Shown here: piece after piece, positions 22,472 through 30,905 of the stretch
Position numbering within the stretch: position 1 is the stretch's first letter
Layout: each line of letters starts with the position of its first letter
Source: an uncultured Granulicatella sp.
GTDB taxonomy: Bacteria; Bacillota; Bacilli; Lactobacillales; Aerococcaceae
Assembly (NCBI RefSeq): GCF_938030755.1
Contig: NZ_CALHIF010000006.1
Span: forward strand, 1 to 32,683
Reading direction: 5' to 3'
Length of the DNA: 32,683 nucleotides
Notes under the pieces: generated by a model
What the model was told of the DNA's origin: nothing
Databases searched by the model: none
The model's input: only the letters and a program-made list of their open reading frames with translations
Made by a program: the position numbers and the translations under genes

Positions 22472-24641
22472 TCCAAAATTAATGAATAAGACTCAAGAAG
22501 TTACATACTTCGCATTAAACAATGAGTTAAACCGTCCAGTTGATGGGAAAATCCCATTGCATAAAGATCGTGAAGCGGTTCGTGCCTTCTTCTTAGAACA
22601 CGTAAACCCAAATACAGTTTTCTTCTATACATTAGATGAAAAACTAGATTACTTAATCGAACACGATTATTTAGAAGCAGAATTCTTAGGGAAATATAAT
22701 CGTAAATTCGTTAAGAAATTAATGAAAGAAACGTACAAGAAAAAATTCCGTTTCCGTTCATTCATGTCTGCATTTAAGTTCTATAAACAATATGCAATGA
22801 AGACAAATGACGGTCAACGTTACTTAGAACGTTTTGAAGATCGTATTGTATTTAACGCTCTTTTCTTAGCAGATGGCGATGAGCAATTAGCACAAGATTT
22901 AGCGGAAGAAATGATTACACAACGCTATCAACCAGCAACACCAACATTCTTGAACGCCGGGAGAAAACGTCGTGGGGAACTCGTTTCTTGCTTCTTAATT
23001 CAAACAACTGACGACATGAACAGTATCGGTCGTACAATCAACTCAGCTCTTCAATTATCAAGAATTGGGGGAGGAGTAGGGGTAAGCTTGTCTAACGTTC
23101 GTGCAGCAGGTGACCCAATCAAGAAAATTGAGAATGCATCAAGCGGTGTTGTTCCAATTATGAAATTATTAGAAGATAGTTTCAGCTACTCAAACCAATT
23201 AGGTCAACGTAACGGTGCCGGTGCGGTTTACTTAAACGTATTCCACCCAGATATCGTATCGTTCTTATCTACGAAAAAAGAAAATGCGGATGAAAAAGTA
23301 CGTGTGAAGACATTGTCACTAGGTCTTGTTGTTCCAGATAAATTCTATGAATTAATCAAAAACGACGACATCATGTACTTATTCAGTCCATACGATGTGG
23401 AACGTATTTACGGTGTACCATTCTCATATGTGGACATCACTAAAGAATATGACAACATGGTGAATAACCCTGAAATCCGCAAATCTAAATTACGTGCGCG
23501 TGATTTAGAAAATGAAATTAGTAAATTACAACAAGAATCTGGATATCCATATGTGGTGAACATCGATACAGCAAACCGTGTAAACCCAATCGATGGAAAG
23601 ATTATCATGAGTAATTTATGTTCTGAAATCCTACAAGTTCAAGAACCTTCAGTGATCAACAATGCTCAAGAGTATGAACACTTAGGAACAGATATTAGCT
23701 GTAACTTAGGCTCAACAAACATCGTGAACTTAATGAAATCTCCTGACTTCGAACGCTCTATCGAGGTAGCCGTTCGTGCGTTAACGTTTGTAACAGACCA
23801 CTCAAGTATTGATGCCGTTCCAACCGTTAAGAATGGAAACAGCAAAGCACATACTATCGGTCTTGGAGCGATGGGATTACATACATTCTTTGCATTAAAT
23901 CAAATGGAATACGGCTCACCGGAGTCTATCGAAGCAACTGATTTATACTTCAGAATGTTGAACTTCTACACATTGAAAGCAAGTAACAAGATTGCTAAAG
24001 AACGTGGCCAATCATTCGTTGGGTTCGAACGTTCTAAATACGCAACAGGTGAATACTTCGACAGCTATATCGCTGAAGAGGTACAAATTCAATCTGACAA
24101 AGTGAAGAAAATCTTTGAAAAACTTCCAATTCCAACTGTAGAAGATTGGAAACAATTAAAAGAAGATGTGATGAGCGGTGGATTATATCACCAAAACCGT
24201 TTAGCAATTGCGCCAACTGGTTCAATCAGCTACGTAAACGAAACAAGTGCGTCACTTCACCCAATTACTCGTTTAATTGAAGAACGTCAAGAGAAGAAGA
24301 CTGGTAAGACTTATTACCCAGCTCCATTCTTATCAAATGACACTTTACCATTCTACAAATCAGCGTACGATATCGATATGCGTAAAGTTATCGACGTATA
24401 CGCAGCGGCTCAAAAACATATCGACCAAGGGATGAGCTTGACACTCTTCATGCGTTCAGAACTTCCTGAAGGATTATATGAATGGAAAGAAGGACGTACA
24501 AACAAGATGACAACACGTGACTTAAACATTTTACGTAACTACGCGTGGAATAAAGGCATCAAGTCAATCTACTATGTACGTACATTTACAGAAAACAACG
24601 ACGAAATCGGAAGTAATGCTTGCGAAAGCTGCAGCATTTAA
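22464..24641 (+). CDS. nrdE: Class Ib ribonucleoside-diphosphate reductase, alpha subunit NrdE
   Basis: This 725-residue catalytic subunit reduces NDPs to dNDPs. The redox pair is C176 (in ELVSCFLI) and C413 (in SCNLGSTN), the thiyl Cys is C386 and active-site N384 and E388 flank it (SNLCSEI). The C-terminal reducing cysteines are C720 and C723 in CESCSI. The spacing between these residues matches class Ib enzymes. There is no N-terminal ATP-cone, as expected for class Ib. It starts with TTG at 22464, behind AAGGTGAGAG, and overlaps nrdI by 8 bp; the ATG at 22482 has no ribosome binding site. Confidence 0.97.
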   Translation: MDSPKLMNKTQEVTYFALNNELNRPVDGKIPLHKDREAVRAFFLEHVNPNTVFFYTLDEKLDYLIEHDYLEAEFLGKYNRKFVKKLMKETYKKKFRFRSFMSAFKFYKQYAMKTNDGQRYLERFEDRIVFNALFLADGDEQLAQDLAEEMITQRYQPATPTFLNAGRKRRGELVSCFLIQTTDDMNSIGRTINSALQLSRIGGGVGVSLSNVRAAGDPIKKIENASSGVVPIMKLLEDSFSYSNQLGQRNGAGAVYLNVFHPDIVSFLSTKKENADEKVRVKTLSLGLVVPDKFYELIKNDDIMYLFSPYDVERIYGVPFSYVDITKEYDNMVNNPEIRKSKLRARDLENEISKLQQESGYPYVVNIDTANRVNPIDGKIIMSNLCSEILQVQEPSVINNAQEYEHLGTDISCNLGSTNIVNLMKSPDFERSIEVAVRALTFVTDHSSIDAVPTVKNGNSKAHTIGLGAMGLHTFFALNQMEYGSPESIEATDLYFRMLNFYTLKASNKIAKERGQSFVGFERSKYATGEYFDSYIAEEVQIQSDKVKKIFEKLPIPTVEDWKQLKEDVMSGGLYHQNRLAIAPTGSISYVNETSASLHPITRLIEERQEKKTGKTYYPAPFLSNDTLPFYKSAYDIDMRKVIDVYAAAQKHIDQGMSLTLFMRSELPEGLYEWKEGRTNKMTTRDLNILRNYAWNKGIKSIYYVRTFTENNDEIGSNACESCSI

Positions 24642-24670
24642 TGGGAATACGAAAGAAAGGACATAAGCTC

Positions 24671-25681
24671 GTGAGTACAAAACGATATTTTAATGAGATT
24701 CTTTCTCAAAAATCTACACAACCAGTAGAGTACTATAAAGCGATTGACTGGAACCAAGTTGAAGACATGATTGATAAATTAACTTGGGAAAAACTAACGG
24801 AGCAATTCTGGTTAGATACACGTATTCCAGTATCAAACGACTTAGACGACTGGAGAACTTTATCACCTGCTGAAAAAGATGTAGTAGGTAAAGTATTCGG
24901 TGGATTAACATTATTAGATACCCTTCAATCAGAAGAAGGTGCAAGCTTAATGAAAGATTACGTGCGCACGCAACACGAAGAAGCAGTATGGAATAACATT
25001 CAATTCATGGAATCTGTTCACGCGAAAAGTTACTCAACCATCTTCAGTACTTTGCATACTAAAGCAGAAATCGAAGATATTTTCGAATGGACAAATAATA
25101 ATGAATTCTTACAATTCAAAGCGAAAAAGATTAACGAAATCTACCAAAGTAAAGACGCTTTGAAGATGAAAGTTGCTTCTACAATGCTTGAAACATTCCT
25201 ATTCTATAGTGGATTCTTTACACCACTTTATTACTTAGGAAACAACAAGCTTGCAAACGTAGCTGAAATCATCAAGTTAATCATTCGTGACGAATCAGTT
25301 CACGGAACGTATACAGGTTATAAATTCCAGCAAGGCTACAACGAATTATCTGAGCAAGAACAAGAAGAAATGAAGATGTGGGTATACAACTTATGCTTGG
25401 AACTATACCAAAACGAAGTGAAGTATACGCAATCTATTTATGACCAAGTTGGTTGGACTGAAAAAGTAAAAGTATTTATTCGTTATAATGCGAATAAGGC
25501 GCTTCAAAACTTAGGGTTTGACCCATTGTTCCCGGATACTGCTGAAGATGTGGATCCGATTGTAATGAACGGAATTTCAACAGGTACAAGTAACCATGAC
25601 TTCTTCTCGCAGGTTGGGAATGGGTACCTACTCGGTAGTGTTGAAGCGATGGATGATGAAGACTATTCAAAATGGATGTAA
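24671..25681 (+). CDS. nrdF: Class Ib ribonucleoside-diphosphate reductase, beta subunit NrdF
   Basis: This 336-residue radical-bearing subunit is numbered from GTG 24671. Metal ligands D83, E114 and H117 and the radical Tyr Y121 have the standard spacing, and later ligands lie in IRDESVHGTYTG. The active metal is probably manganese, given the adjacent nrdI. I chose GTG 24671 because AAAGAAAGG (24652-24660) precedes it; the frame extends upstream into nrdE, with ATGs at 24620 and 24641. Codon use is strongly biased, as in nrdE, consistent with high expression. A terminator follows 10 bp after the stop. Confidence 0.96.
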   Translation: MSTKRYFNEILSQKSTQPVEYYKAIDWNQVEDMIDKLTWEKLTEQFWLDTRIPVSNDLDDWRTLSPAEKDVVGKVFGGLTLLDTLQSEEGASLMKDYVRTQHEEAVWNNIQFMESVHAKSYSTIFSTLHTKAEIEDIFEWTNNNEFLQFKAKKINEIYQSKDALKMKVASTMLETFLFYSGFFTPLYYLGNNKLANVAEIIKLIIRDESVHGTYTGYKFQQGYNELSEQEQEEMKMWVYNLCLELYQNEVKYTQSIYDQVGWTEKVKVFIRYNANKALQNLGFDPLFPDTAEDVDPIVMNGISTGTSNHDFFSQVGNGYLLGSVEAMDDEDYSKWM

Positions 25682-25691
25682 TTTCTATCCG

Positions 25692-25722
25692 AACAGGTTC
25701 CTGAAAAGGAGCCTGTTTTTTT
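25692..25722 (+). terminator. Terminator after nrdF
   Basis: AACAGGTTCCT (25692-25702), a GAAA loop, and AGGAGCCTGTT (25707-25717) form an 11-bp stem with one wobble. A T7 run follows. The GAAA tetraloop adds stability. Confidence 0.93.
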
Positions 25723-25735
25723 GTGTATCTGGTGA

Positions 25736-25940
25736 GGTACCATTCAAAAACACTACGTGTTATTTCGGAGATCTTCATAGTGGTGACAATAGCTACACCG
25801 GATTGAGTCTAAGGTCTCAATCCTACTGAGCTTCAAAGGGACTCTACGAAATAAATTTCGAAGATTCCCTAATTCACATCAGTTGTGGTCGCTATTGTTA
25901 CCACTATAGACTCCGAAATCACTTCGTATTTTTGATTACC
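25736..25940. repeat. 205-bp imperfect inverted repeat with two internal hairpins
   Basis: The left arm (25736-25797) aligns with the reverse complement of the right arm (about 25886-25940). Shared blocks are TCAAAAA, ATTTCGGAG and ATAGTGGTnACAATAGC; the one difference in the last block is a G-T wobble. Between the arms are hairpin A (GGATTGAG 25800-25807 with CTCAATCC 25816-25823) and hairpin B (CGAAAT 25847-25852 with ATTTCG 25855-25860, closed by GGGA 25838-25841 with TCCC 25866-25869). The shape is a branched RNA or a foldback DNA element. I see no gene here and do not recognise the family. Confidence 0.85.
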
Positions 25941-26000
25941 AAATATGGTAATTTAGGAATCAGTTTTGTGAAATAAGTTTATTGGTGTATTCATATCCAA

Positions 26001-26054
26001 ACTTCAACACCCTTGTAAAAGGAGAAGTGCAGGGATAAATTATCTGCTTCTTAT
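26001..26054 (+). other. Further stem-loops in the gene-free stretch before dacA
   Basis: ACTTC/CCTT (26001-26014) can pair with AAGG/GAAGT (26019-26028) and would hide an AAGGAG that has no start codon close by. An alternative stem uses AGAAGTGCAG (26023-26032) with CTGCTTCTT (26044-26052). The two are mutually exclusive, as in switch-like leaders. I see nothing else definite in 25941-26228 apart from scattered AT-rich sequence. Confidence 0.4.
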
Positions 26055-26228
26055 AGAGTTTTTAAAACATATTGAGCTTTCGGCTACACTTAATAATTAT
26101 AAGAATAACTGTATCATTTTAAGAGGAGTTTTTAAGTTTAGAAAAATGATTTAGATTTGTATTAAGTTTTATTGCAAAAAGAGGGAGAATTCAATAAAAT
26201 GAGAGGAGATGTTTTAAGGGGAAAAATA

Positions 26229-27587
26229 ATGAAAAAAATAATCAAATTAGTTTGCGTCTTGTTTTTATTGATGATTGGAGTTGTCAGCTCAATATCAACA
26301 GTGAACGCACAAGAATCTGTTTTAAAAATAGTTAAAGATGAAGGGTATGAGATTAGCTCTTCAGATACACCGAAAGCTTCACTAGTTGTGAGTATAGCGA
26401 ATGGTGAAATACTATGGCAGGAAAATCCTGATAGGGCGGTAGATCCTGCTAGCTTAAGTAAATTAATGACGATTTTTATCGTTTATGATGCGATTAAAGA
26501 AGGGAAAATAAGCTTAAGTGATAAAGTAGTCCCAACCGCAACAGATGAAGCTATTTCTAAAATTACAGCCTTAAGTAATGTTCCGCTAACTGCTGGAGTC
26601 GAGTATCCAGTGGAGGAGCTTGTAAAAATGGCACTCCTTCCTTCCTCCAATGCAGCAACGATACTGCTGTCTCATCTAGTCAACAATAATTCGGATGAAT
26701 TTGTAGACTTAATGAATAAAAAGGCTAAAGAATTGGGAATGACGAATACTAAATTTGAAGGAGCAACTGGTGCGGTAGCGGAAGATTTTCAAGGTCATTA
26801 TACGGTTAAACGCCATTCTATGAATCAACCCAACCAAACGACCGCTAGAGACCTAGCTAAAATGGTGATAGCATTATATAAATCACACCCAGAAATCACT
26901 CAGTTTACGAGAAATAGCACACTTACGGTTATGAGTAGAACACCGTATGCACAAACGATTAAAAACACCAATCATTCGGTACAAGGGGATTTATTAGCGT
27001 ATCCTGGTATTATTGGTTTAAAAACGGGAACCAGTGAGAGAGATGGATTTAACTATATAGGAATTTATCAAAAAGACGGAGTAGAACTATTAGATATTGT
27101 CTTAGGGGTAAGTGAATGGACTAGTGCTCCTGGAGAGTATAATCGTCATAAAATTGGTAATGCTTTATTGAGTTATGTCTTAAAGCAATATGAGGCGCAA
27201 ACTTTATTCAATCCCGGGATTCAAACGATTCAAGGCCAAAAAGTGAAATTAGATCACGCTGTGAAGGTCTTTACTGAAAAAGGAAAGACAGCTGACTATC
27301 AAATTGAGGGAAATCAGTTGAAAGTCGCTACACCTCAAGGAACAATCTATGAACAAGAATTAACGTATTCAATAGAGAAAGAACCGGATGGAGTTACTGA
27401 ATCTACTTATGAAGAAACAACAACTGAGGCTAGTCAATGGATTCCAAAAGTTATTTGGAATAAGACCATGCACTTTATTAAGAAACTTCCACTTCTATTT
27501 TGGGTGTTCTTTTTTGCGATTGTACTTGTTTTTTACGTCCTTAGAAAATTTTTGAAAACTGGTTCCAAAATAGACTGCCGAAAATAG
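26229..27587 (+). CDS. dacA: D-alanyl-D-alanine carboxypeptidase (DacA/PBP3 type)
   Basis: This 452-residue low-molecular-weight penicillin-binding protein trims the terminal D-Ala from stem peptides. A signal peptide (MKKIIKLVCVLFLLMIGVVSS) ends near VNA-QES. The catalytic domain has SLSK (S75, K78), SSN (139-141) and KTG (Lys 265). A C-terminal beta domain follows, then a hydrophobic anchor near residues 418-440 (LPLLFWVFFFAIVLVFYVL) with a basic tail. That is a full membrane helix rather than an amphipathic anchor. I chose ATG 26229, with AAGGGG 7 nt upstream; an in-frame ATG at 26199 with GAGGGAG would put ten charged residues before the signal peptide. It lies alone, after a long structured gap. 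Confidence 0.93.
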   Translation: MKKIIKLVCVLFLLMIGVVSSISTVNAQESVLKIVKDEGYEISSSDTPKASLVVSIANGEILWQENPDRAVDPASLSKLMTIFIVYDAIKEGKISLSDKVVPTATDEAISKITALSNVPLTAGVEYPVEELVKMALLPSSNAATILLSHLVNNNSDEFVDLMNKKAKELGMTNTKFEGATGAVAEDFQGHYTVKRHSMNQPNQTTARDLAKMVIALYKSHPEITQFTRNSTLTVMSRTPYAQTIKNTNHSVQGDLLAYPGIIGLKTGTSERDGFNYIGIYQKDGVELLDIVLGVSEWTSAPGEYNRHKIGNALLSYVLKQYEAQTLFNPGIQTIQGQKVKLDHAVKVFTEKGKTADYQIEGNQLKVATPQGTIYEQELTYSIEKEPDGVTESTYEETTTEASQWIPKVIWNKTMHFIKKLPLLFWVFFFAIVLVFYVLRKFLKTGSKIDCRK

Positions 27588-27631
27588 AAAAAGCAAATAA
27601 ATTCAAGCATAAAATAGTATTTTTGCTTTTT
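27588..27631 (+). terminator. Probable terminator after dacA
   Basis: AAAAAGCAAA (27588-27597) pairs with the T-rich complement ending TTTGCTTTTT (27622-27631) across a 24-nt loop. The loop is long, so efficiency is uncertain. Confidence 0.55.
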
Positions 27632-27732
27632 GAAAATAAAAATGTTATTTTTTTGTTCTCATTTTACGAATAAGATTTTTCTTTAGATTGTAAAAAAGAC
27701 GACGAACAAGAAGCGTAACCAATCAAATGAAG

Positions 27733-27764
27733 CGTGAGACTAGAAAAGATAGTCTCACGTTTTT
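27733..27764 (+). terminator. Strong terminator between dacA and the S9 peptidase gene
   Basis: CGTGAGACTA (27733-27742) and its exact complement (27750-27759) flank a 7-nt loop, followed by TTTTT. It lies 145 bp after the dacA stop. The stretch between the two hairpins (27632-27732) holds no recognisable gene. Confidence 0.92.
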
Positions 27765-27772
27765 GTTTGCCA

Positions 27773-27801
27773 TTGCAAAACTTTCGTTAGAAGAGTAGAC
27801 T
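27773..27801 (+). promoter_or_regulatory. Promoter of the S9 peptidase gene
   Basis: TTGCAA (27773-27778) and TAGACT (27796-27801) are 17 bp apart. The start would be near 27808, just before the ribosome binding site. Confidence 0.75.
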
Positions 27802-27832
27802 GAAAGAGTACATGCGCAAAAGGAGTGATCAT

Positions 27833-29782
27833 ATGAAGAAAATCGAACAAAAAGATTTATTTGAATTAAAAAACGTAGCCCAACCGGTTGTAGCGGGTGG
27901 TGATATCTTCTTTACAGAAACGAAGATGAATGAAAAGAAGAATACTTATGAAACAGCTATTTATAAGTATACCAACGAAGGAAAAGTAGCTTACGGAGAT
28001 GATGGGACGGTCAATTCATCGCTTCAAGTATCACCGGATGGAAAGTGGATTAGTTTTGTCAGTAATGAAGGAGAAGATAAAACTCCTCAATTGAAAATTC
28101 AAGCTGTATCTGGTGGGAAAGCCATCGCCTTAACTCAGGAGAAAAAAGGCGTCTCTATATATGTTTGGGGAAAAGATAGTAAGTCTATTTTCTATCAAAC
28201 GACTAAAGCTGATGAGGAAGAAAAGAAAGAAGAATTTCCTCAACCGATCATCGTTGAAAAAATAACGTATCGATTCGATGGAGGGACCTTCTTACCAAAT
28301 AAAGAAACGACTCAAATTAAACAGGTAGAAGTTTCCACTAAAGAAGTGAAGACACTTTTTGAAACGGAAGATTCTATATTCTTCAGGGATGTGTTACATG
28401 ATGGTGGAAGCCTTGTTGTAGACCGTGATTTATCCAATATTCGTTGGACATTAGATAGTGCAGAGGCTTGCTATGTGGATGTGGCCACAGGGGATATTCA
28501 TCCAATTCTTGAAGCTGGAACAGATGAATCTTACCGCTATATGTTGGATTCAAAAGAAGGAGTTATTTTAGCTTATAATTCCGGGGAACACGGATTTGTT
28601 ACACAAGTAGACATCGTATTCAATAAAGAAGGTCAACCAGGTTCAGAAGGAAGTATTTTAAATTTAACGTCTGGATTAGATGTGGAATGGGGAGACTGGC
28701 TAGTTGCTGACTTCCAACAATCAGTTACTGGGGTTGAACCTCAATGGATGGATAAGGATAGCTTCCTCATAAGTGCAAGTGTGGAAGGGAAAATCGTATT
28801 ATTCCGTCTCTTTTTAGATGGAAGAAATGAAGTTCTTTTTGATAAAGAGGTTCATATTACAGGAGCCAAAATCATCACTGAAAAAGAACTCGTCATCACT
28901 TATTCAACGACGACAATTCCTAGCGCGTTAGCAACAGTAGATTTAACCACTGGAGAAATTACAAACCTTTATAATCCGAATGAAGCCTACTTAGCCGAAC
29001 ATATCGTTACAACGCCTGAACGCTTTACGTATAAAGGTTACGATAACTGGGATATCCATGGATGGTATATGCCGCCAGTAGAAAAGAAAGACAAACATGC
29101 GGCAATCCTCTATGTTCACGGTGGACCACAAGTGGCTTACGGCGAAAGTTTCTTCCATGAAATGCAAGCACTTGCTGCAAAAGGCTACGGTGTCATTATG
29201 ATTAACCCACGCGGAAGTAACACTTACGGACAAAACTTCGTGAAGAGTATTCTTGGCGACTATGGGAACCACGATTTTGACGACTTAATGATGGGGGTAG
29301 ACTATATCTTAGAAACACACCCTGAAGTAGATGCGGACCAATTATACGTTGCAGGAGGAAGCTATGGTGGATTCATGACAAACTGGATTGTAACGCATAC
29401 GGATCGCTTCCGTGCCGCTGTCACACAACGATCCATCAGTAACTGGATTAGCTTCTATGGCACAAGCGACATCGGACCATTCTTCGTGGAAAAACAATTG
29501 CTCGATGACATTAACCATACTAAACGTTTATGGGAAATGTCACCAGTAGCTCATGCCAAAAATGCAAAAACTCCATTACTAGTTTTACACGGACAAAGTG
29601 ACCTTCGTTGCCCCCAAGAGCAAGGGGAGCAAATGTATATGGCCATGCGTAAAAACAATGTGCCAACAAAAATGATTCTCTTCCCTCAGTCTAGTCACGG
29701 GCTTTCTCGTGCTGGATTACCAAATCTACGTCAAGAACGTCTAAAAGCTATTACAGACTGGTTTGAGGAATATTCAAAATAA
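27833..29782 (+). CDS. S9 family (prolyl oligopeptidase-like) serine peptidase
   Basis: This 649-residue cytoplasmic protein has no signal peptide. Residues 1 to about 400 are repeat-rich beta-propeller sequence (SPDGKWISFVSNEGEDKTPQ is a typical blade). The alpha/beta-hydrolase domain begins near YKGYDNWDIHGWYMPP and contains ILYVHGGP for the oxyanion hole. The catalytic triad is S510 in GGSYGG, D590 in GQSDLRCP and H622 in SSHGLSR. It resembles acylaminoacyl-peptidase and YuxL-type enzymes that cleave short or N-acylated peptides. I chose ATG 27833, 7 nt after AAAAGGAG (27818-27825); the ATG at 27812 precedes that site. It is a single-gene unit with its own promoter. Confidence 0.93.
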   Translation: MKKIEQKDLFELKNVAQPVVAGGDIFFTETKMNEKKNTYETAIYKYTNEGKVAYGDDGTVNSSLQVSPDGKWISFVSNEGEDKTPQLKIQAVSGGKAIALTQEKKGVSIYVWGKDSKSIFYQTTKADEEEKKEEFPQPIIVEKITYRFDGGTFLPNKETTQIKQVEVSTKEVKTLFETEDSIFFRDVLHDGGSLVVDRDLSNIRWTLDSAEACYVDVATGDIHPILEAGTDESYRYMLDSKEGVILAYNSGEHGFVTQVDIVFNKEGQPGSEGSILNLTSGLDVEWGDWLVADFQQSVTGVEPQWMDKDSFLISASVEGKIVLFRLFLDGRNEVLFDKEVHITGAKIITEKELVITYSTTTIPSALATVDLTTGEITNLYNPNEAYLAEHIVTTPERFTYKGYDNWDIHGWYMPPVEKKDKHAAILYVHGGPQVAYGESFFHEMQALAAKGYGVIMINPRGSNTYGQNFVKSILGDYGNHDFDDLMMGVDYILETHPEVDADQLYVAGGSYGGFMTNWIVTHTDRFRAAVTQRSISNWISFYGTSDIGPFFVEKQLLDDINHTKRLWEMSPVAHAKNAKTPLLVLHGQSDLRCPQEQGEQMYMAMRKNNVPTKMILFPQSSHGLSRAGLPNLRQERLKAITDWFEEYSK

Positions 29783-29825
29783 GATGAATACAAGTGGAAA
29801 TTTCGCTCAAAATAGAGTAGATTTG

Positions 29826-29854
29826 TTGACGAATTTGAAGGAATACTGTATTCT
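29826..29854 (+). promoter_or_regulatory. Upstream promoter (P1) of infC-rpmI-rplT
   Basis: TTGACG (29826-29831) and TATTCT (29849-29854) are 17 bp apart. It would give a leader of about 237 nt. Confidence 0.7.
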
Positions 29855-29896
29855 ACTAAAAGGAAAATTTAATAGATACTTGTAAGAGGATATGTA

Positions 29897-29925
29897 TTGA
29901 CAGATTCTCTATTATTTGGTAGACT
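29897..29925 (+). promoter_or_regulatory. Main promoter (P2) of infC-rpmI-rplT
   Basis: A perfect TTGACA (29897-29902) and TAGACT (29920-29925) are 17 bp apart, with TGG before the -10 forming an extended element. Transcription would start near 29932. Confidence 0.85.
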
Positions 29926-29931
29926 ATTGGA

Positions 29932-30097
29932 GTTGAGAAAACAAGCAGAAGCATCCCGCTTCTCGCCTAAGTTGACAAGGGTCCTTGGGCTGATAGGAAA
30001 TGTTCAAGTTTTAAAAAGACATTGGCAGCGGGAGTATTCTATTACTTCCGTTGCTTTTTTGCTTTTTTTCTCTCAAAATTTCTTGGAGGTGAATATC
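29932..30097 (+). ncRNA. L20-type autoregulatory leader with attenuator
   Basis: The leader has hairpin AGAAGC/GCTTCT (29947-29952 with 29958-29963) and a second helix GCCTAAG (29966-29972) with CTTGGGC (29984-29990). It ends in an intrinsic terminator (30025-30036 with 30043-30054, T6 after). In Firmicutes L20 binds such leaders and causes early termination of infC-rpmI-rplT. Gene order and the terminator in front of infC fit; the exact L20 site is inferred. Confidence 0.75.
30025..30060 (+). terminator. Attenuator terminator in the infC leader
   Basis: GCAGCGGGAGTA pairs with TACTTCCGTTGC with two G-T wobbles, followed by TTTTTT. It lies 38 nt before the infC start codon, so it controls read-through into the operon. 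Confidence 0.85.
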
Positions 30098-30613
30098 ATA
30101 GCAAAAGATATGATGGTCAATGATGGAATTCGCGCTCGTGAGTTACGTGTTATTGACAATAACGGTGAACAAATTGGTGTTCAATCGAAAAATGATGCTT
30201 TACGTTTAGCAGAACAAGCTGGACTTGATCTAGTATTAGTGTCGCCAAACGCAAAACCACCAGTTGCCAGAATCATGGATTATGGTAAATATCGTTTTGA
30301 ACAGCAGAAAAAAGAACGAGAAGCTCGCAAAAACCAAAAAGTCATCAATATCAAAGAAGTGCGTCTAAGCCCTACAATTGATGAGAACGACTTTAATACG
30401 AAGTTAAAAGCAGCGATCAAGTTCCTTGAAAAAGGTGATAAAGTCAAAGCAAGCATTCGCTTCAAAGGTCGTGCCATTACTCATAAAGAGATTGGCCAAA
30501 AAGTTCTCGAGCGTTTAGCAGAACAAGTTTCTGAAATCGCAACAGTTGAACAAAAGGCTAAAATGGACGGACGAAGCATGTTCTTGATGTTAGCACCTAA
30601 GAATGATAAGTAA
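30098..30613 (+). CDS. infC: Translation initiation factor IF-3
   Basis: This protein is about 171 residues and reads (M)AKDMMVNDGIRARELRVID, then GLDLVLVSPNAKPPVARIMDYGKYRFEQQKKE, and a C-terminal domain with VRLSPTIDENDFNTKLK and RFKGRAITH. IF-3 binds the 30S subunit and checks start codons. GGAGGT (30085-30090) is followed by GAATATCATAGCA. No ATG/GTG/TTG lies at a usable distance: ATA at 30098 is 8 nt after GGAGG's last G plus T, and ATC at 30095 is 5 nt after it. A rare non-AUG start is typical of infC and allows IF-3 to limit its own synthesis. I prefer ATA by spacing; ATC is possible. Any longer frame would begin within the promoter and leader. Confidence 0.93.
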   Translation: MAKDMMVNDGIRARELRVIDNNGEQIGVQSKNDALRLAEQAGLDLVLVSPNAKPPVARIMDYGKYRFEQQKKEREARKNQKVINIKEVRLSPTIDENDFNTKLKAAIKFLEKGDKVKASIRFKGRAITHKEIGQKVLERLAEQVSEIATVEQKAKMDGRSMFLMLAPKNDK

Positions 30614-30636
30614 AAAAGTAACAGGAGGAAAGTCTC

Positions 30637-30837
30637 ATGCCAAAACAAAAAACACACCGTGGTTCAGCTAAACGTTTCAAACGTACAGGTGGTGGAGGAT
30701 TAAAACGTTCTCAAGCCTTCACAAGCCACCGTTTCCATGGCAAAACTAAAAAACAACGTCGTCACTTGCGTAAACAAACAATGGTTCACGCTACTGACAT
30801 CAAACGTATTAAACAACAATTAAGTCAAATGCGTTAA
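30637..30837 (+). CDS. rpmI: 50S ribosomal protein L35
   Basis: This 66-residue, very basic protein starts MPKQKTHRGSAKRFKRTGGGGLKR, with SHRFHGKTKKQRRHLRK in the middle, a full-length L35. ACAGGAGG precedes the ATG. It is second in the L20-regulated operon. The 68-nt gap before rplT contains a small stem, CAGTC (30868-30872) with GACTG (30879-30883), near the rplT ribosome binding site. Confidence 0.98.
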   Translation: MPKQKTHRGSAKRFKRTGGGGLKRSQAFTSHRFHGKTKKQRRHLRKQTMVHATDIKRIKQQLSQMR

Positions 30838-30905
30838 TTCAGCACGCAAACTATTACATTTTCAAGCCAGTCGCAAGAGACTGATAGACCAAGGAGGAAT
30901 TAATT

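Noticed and set aside
25476..25829. Short open frames over the end of nrdF and the inverted repeat
   Set aside because: No ribosome binding site of quality, no recognisable protein, and they cross the nrdF terminator and repeat arms.
25736..25940. Insertion sequence
   Set aside because: No transposase frame fits within 205 bp. Only a non-autonomous element or structured RNA remains possible.
29897..30097. Extended IF-3 reading frame starting at TTG 29897
   Set aside because: That TTG is part of the -35 TTGACA of P2, and the frame crosses the leader hairpins and attenuator. The homology to IF-3 starts only at AKDMMVNDG.
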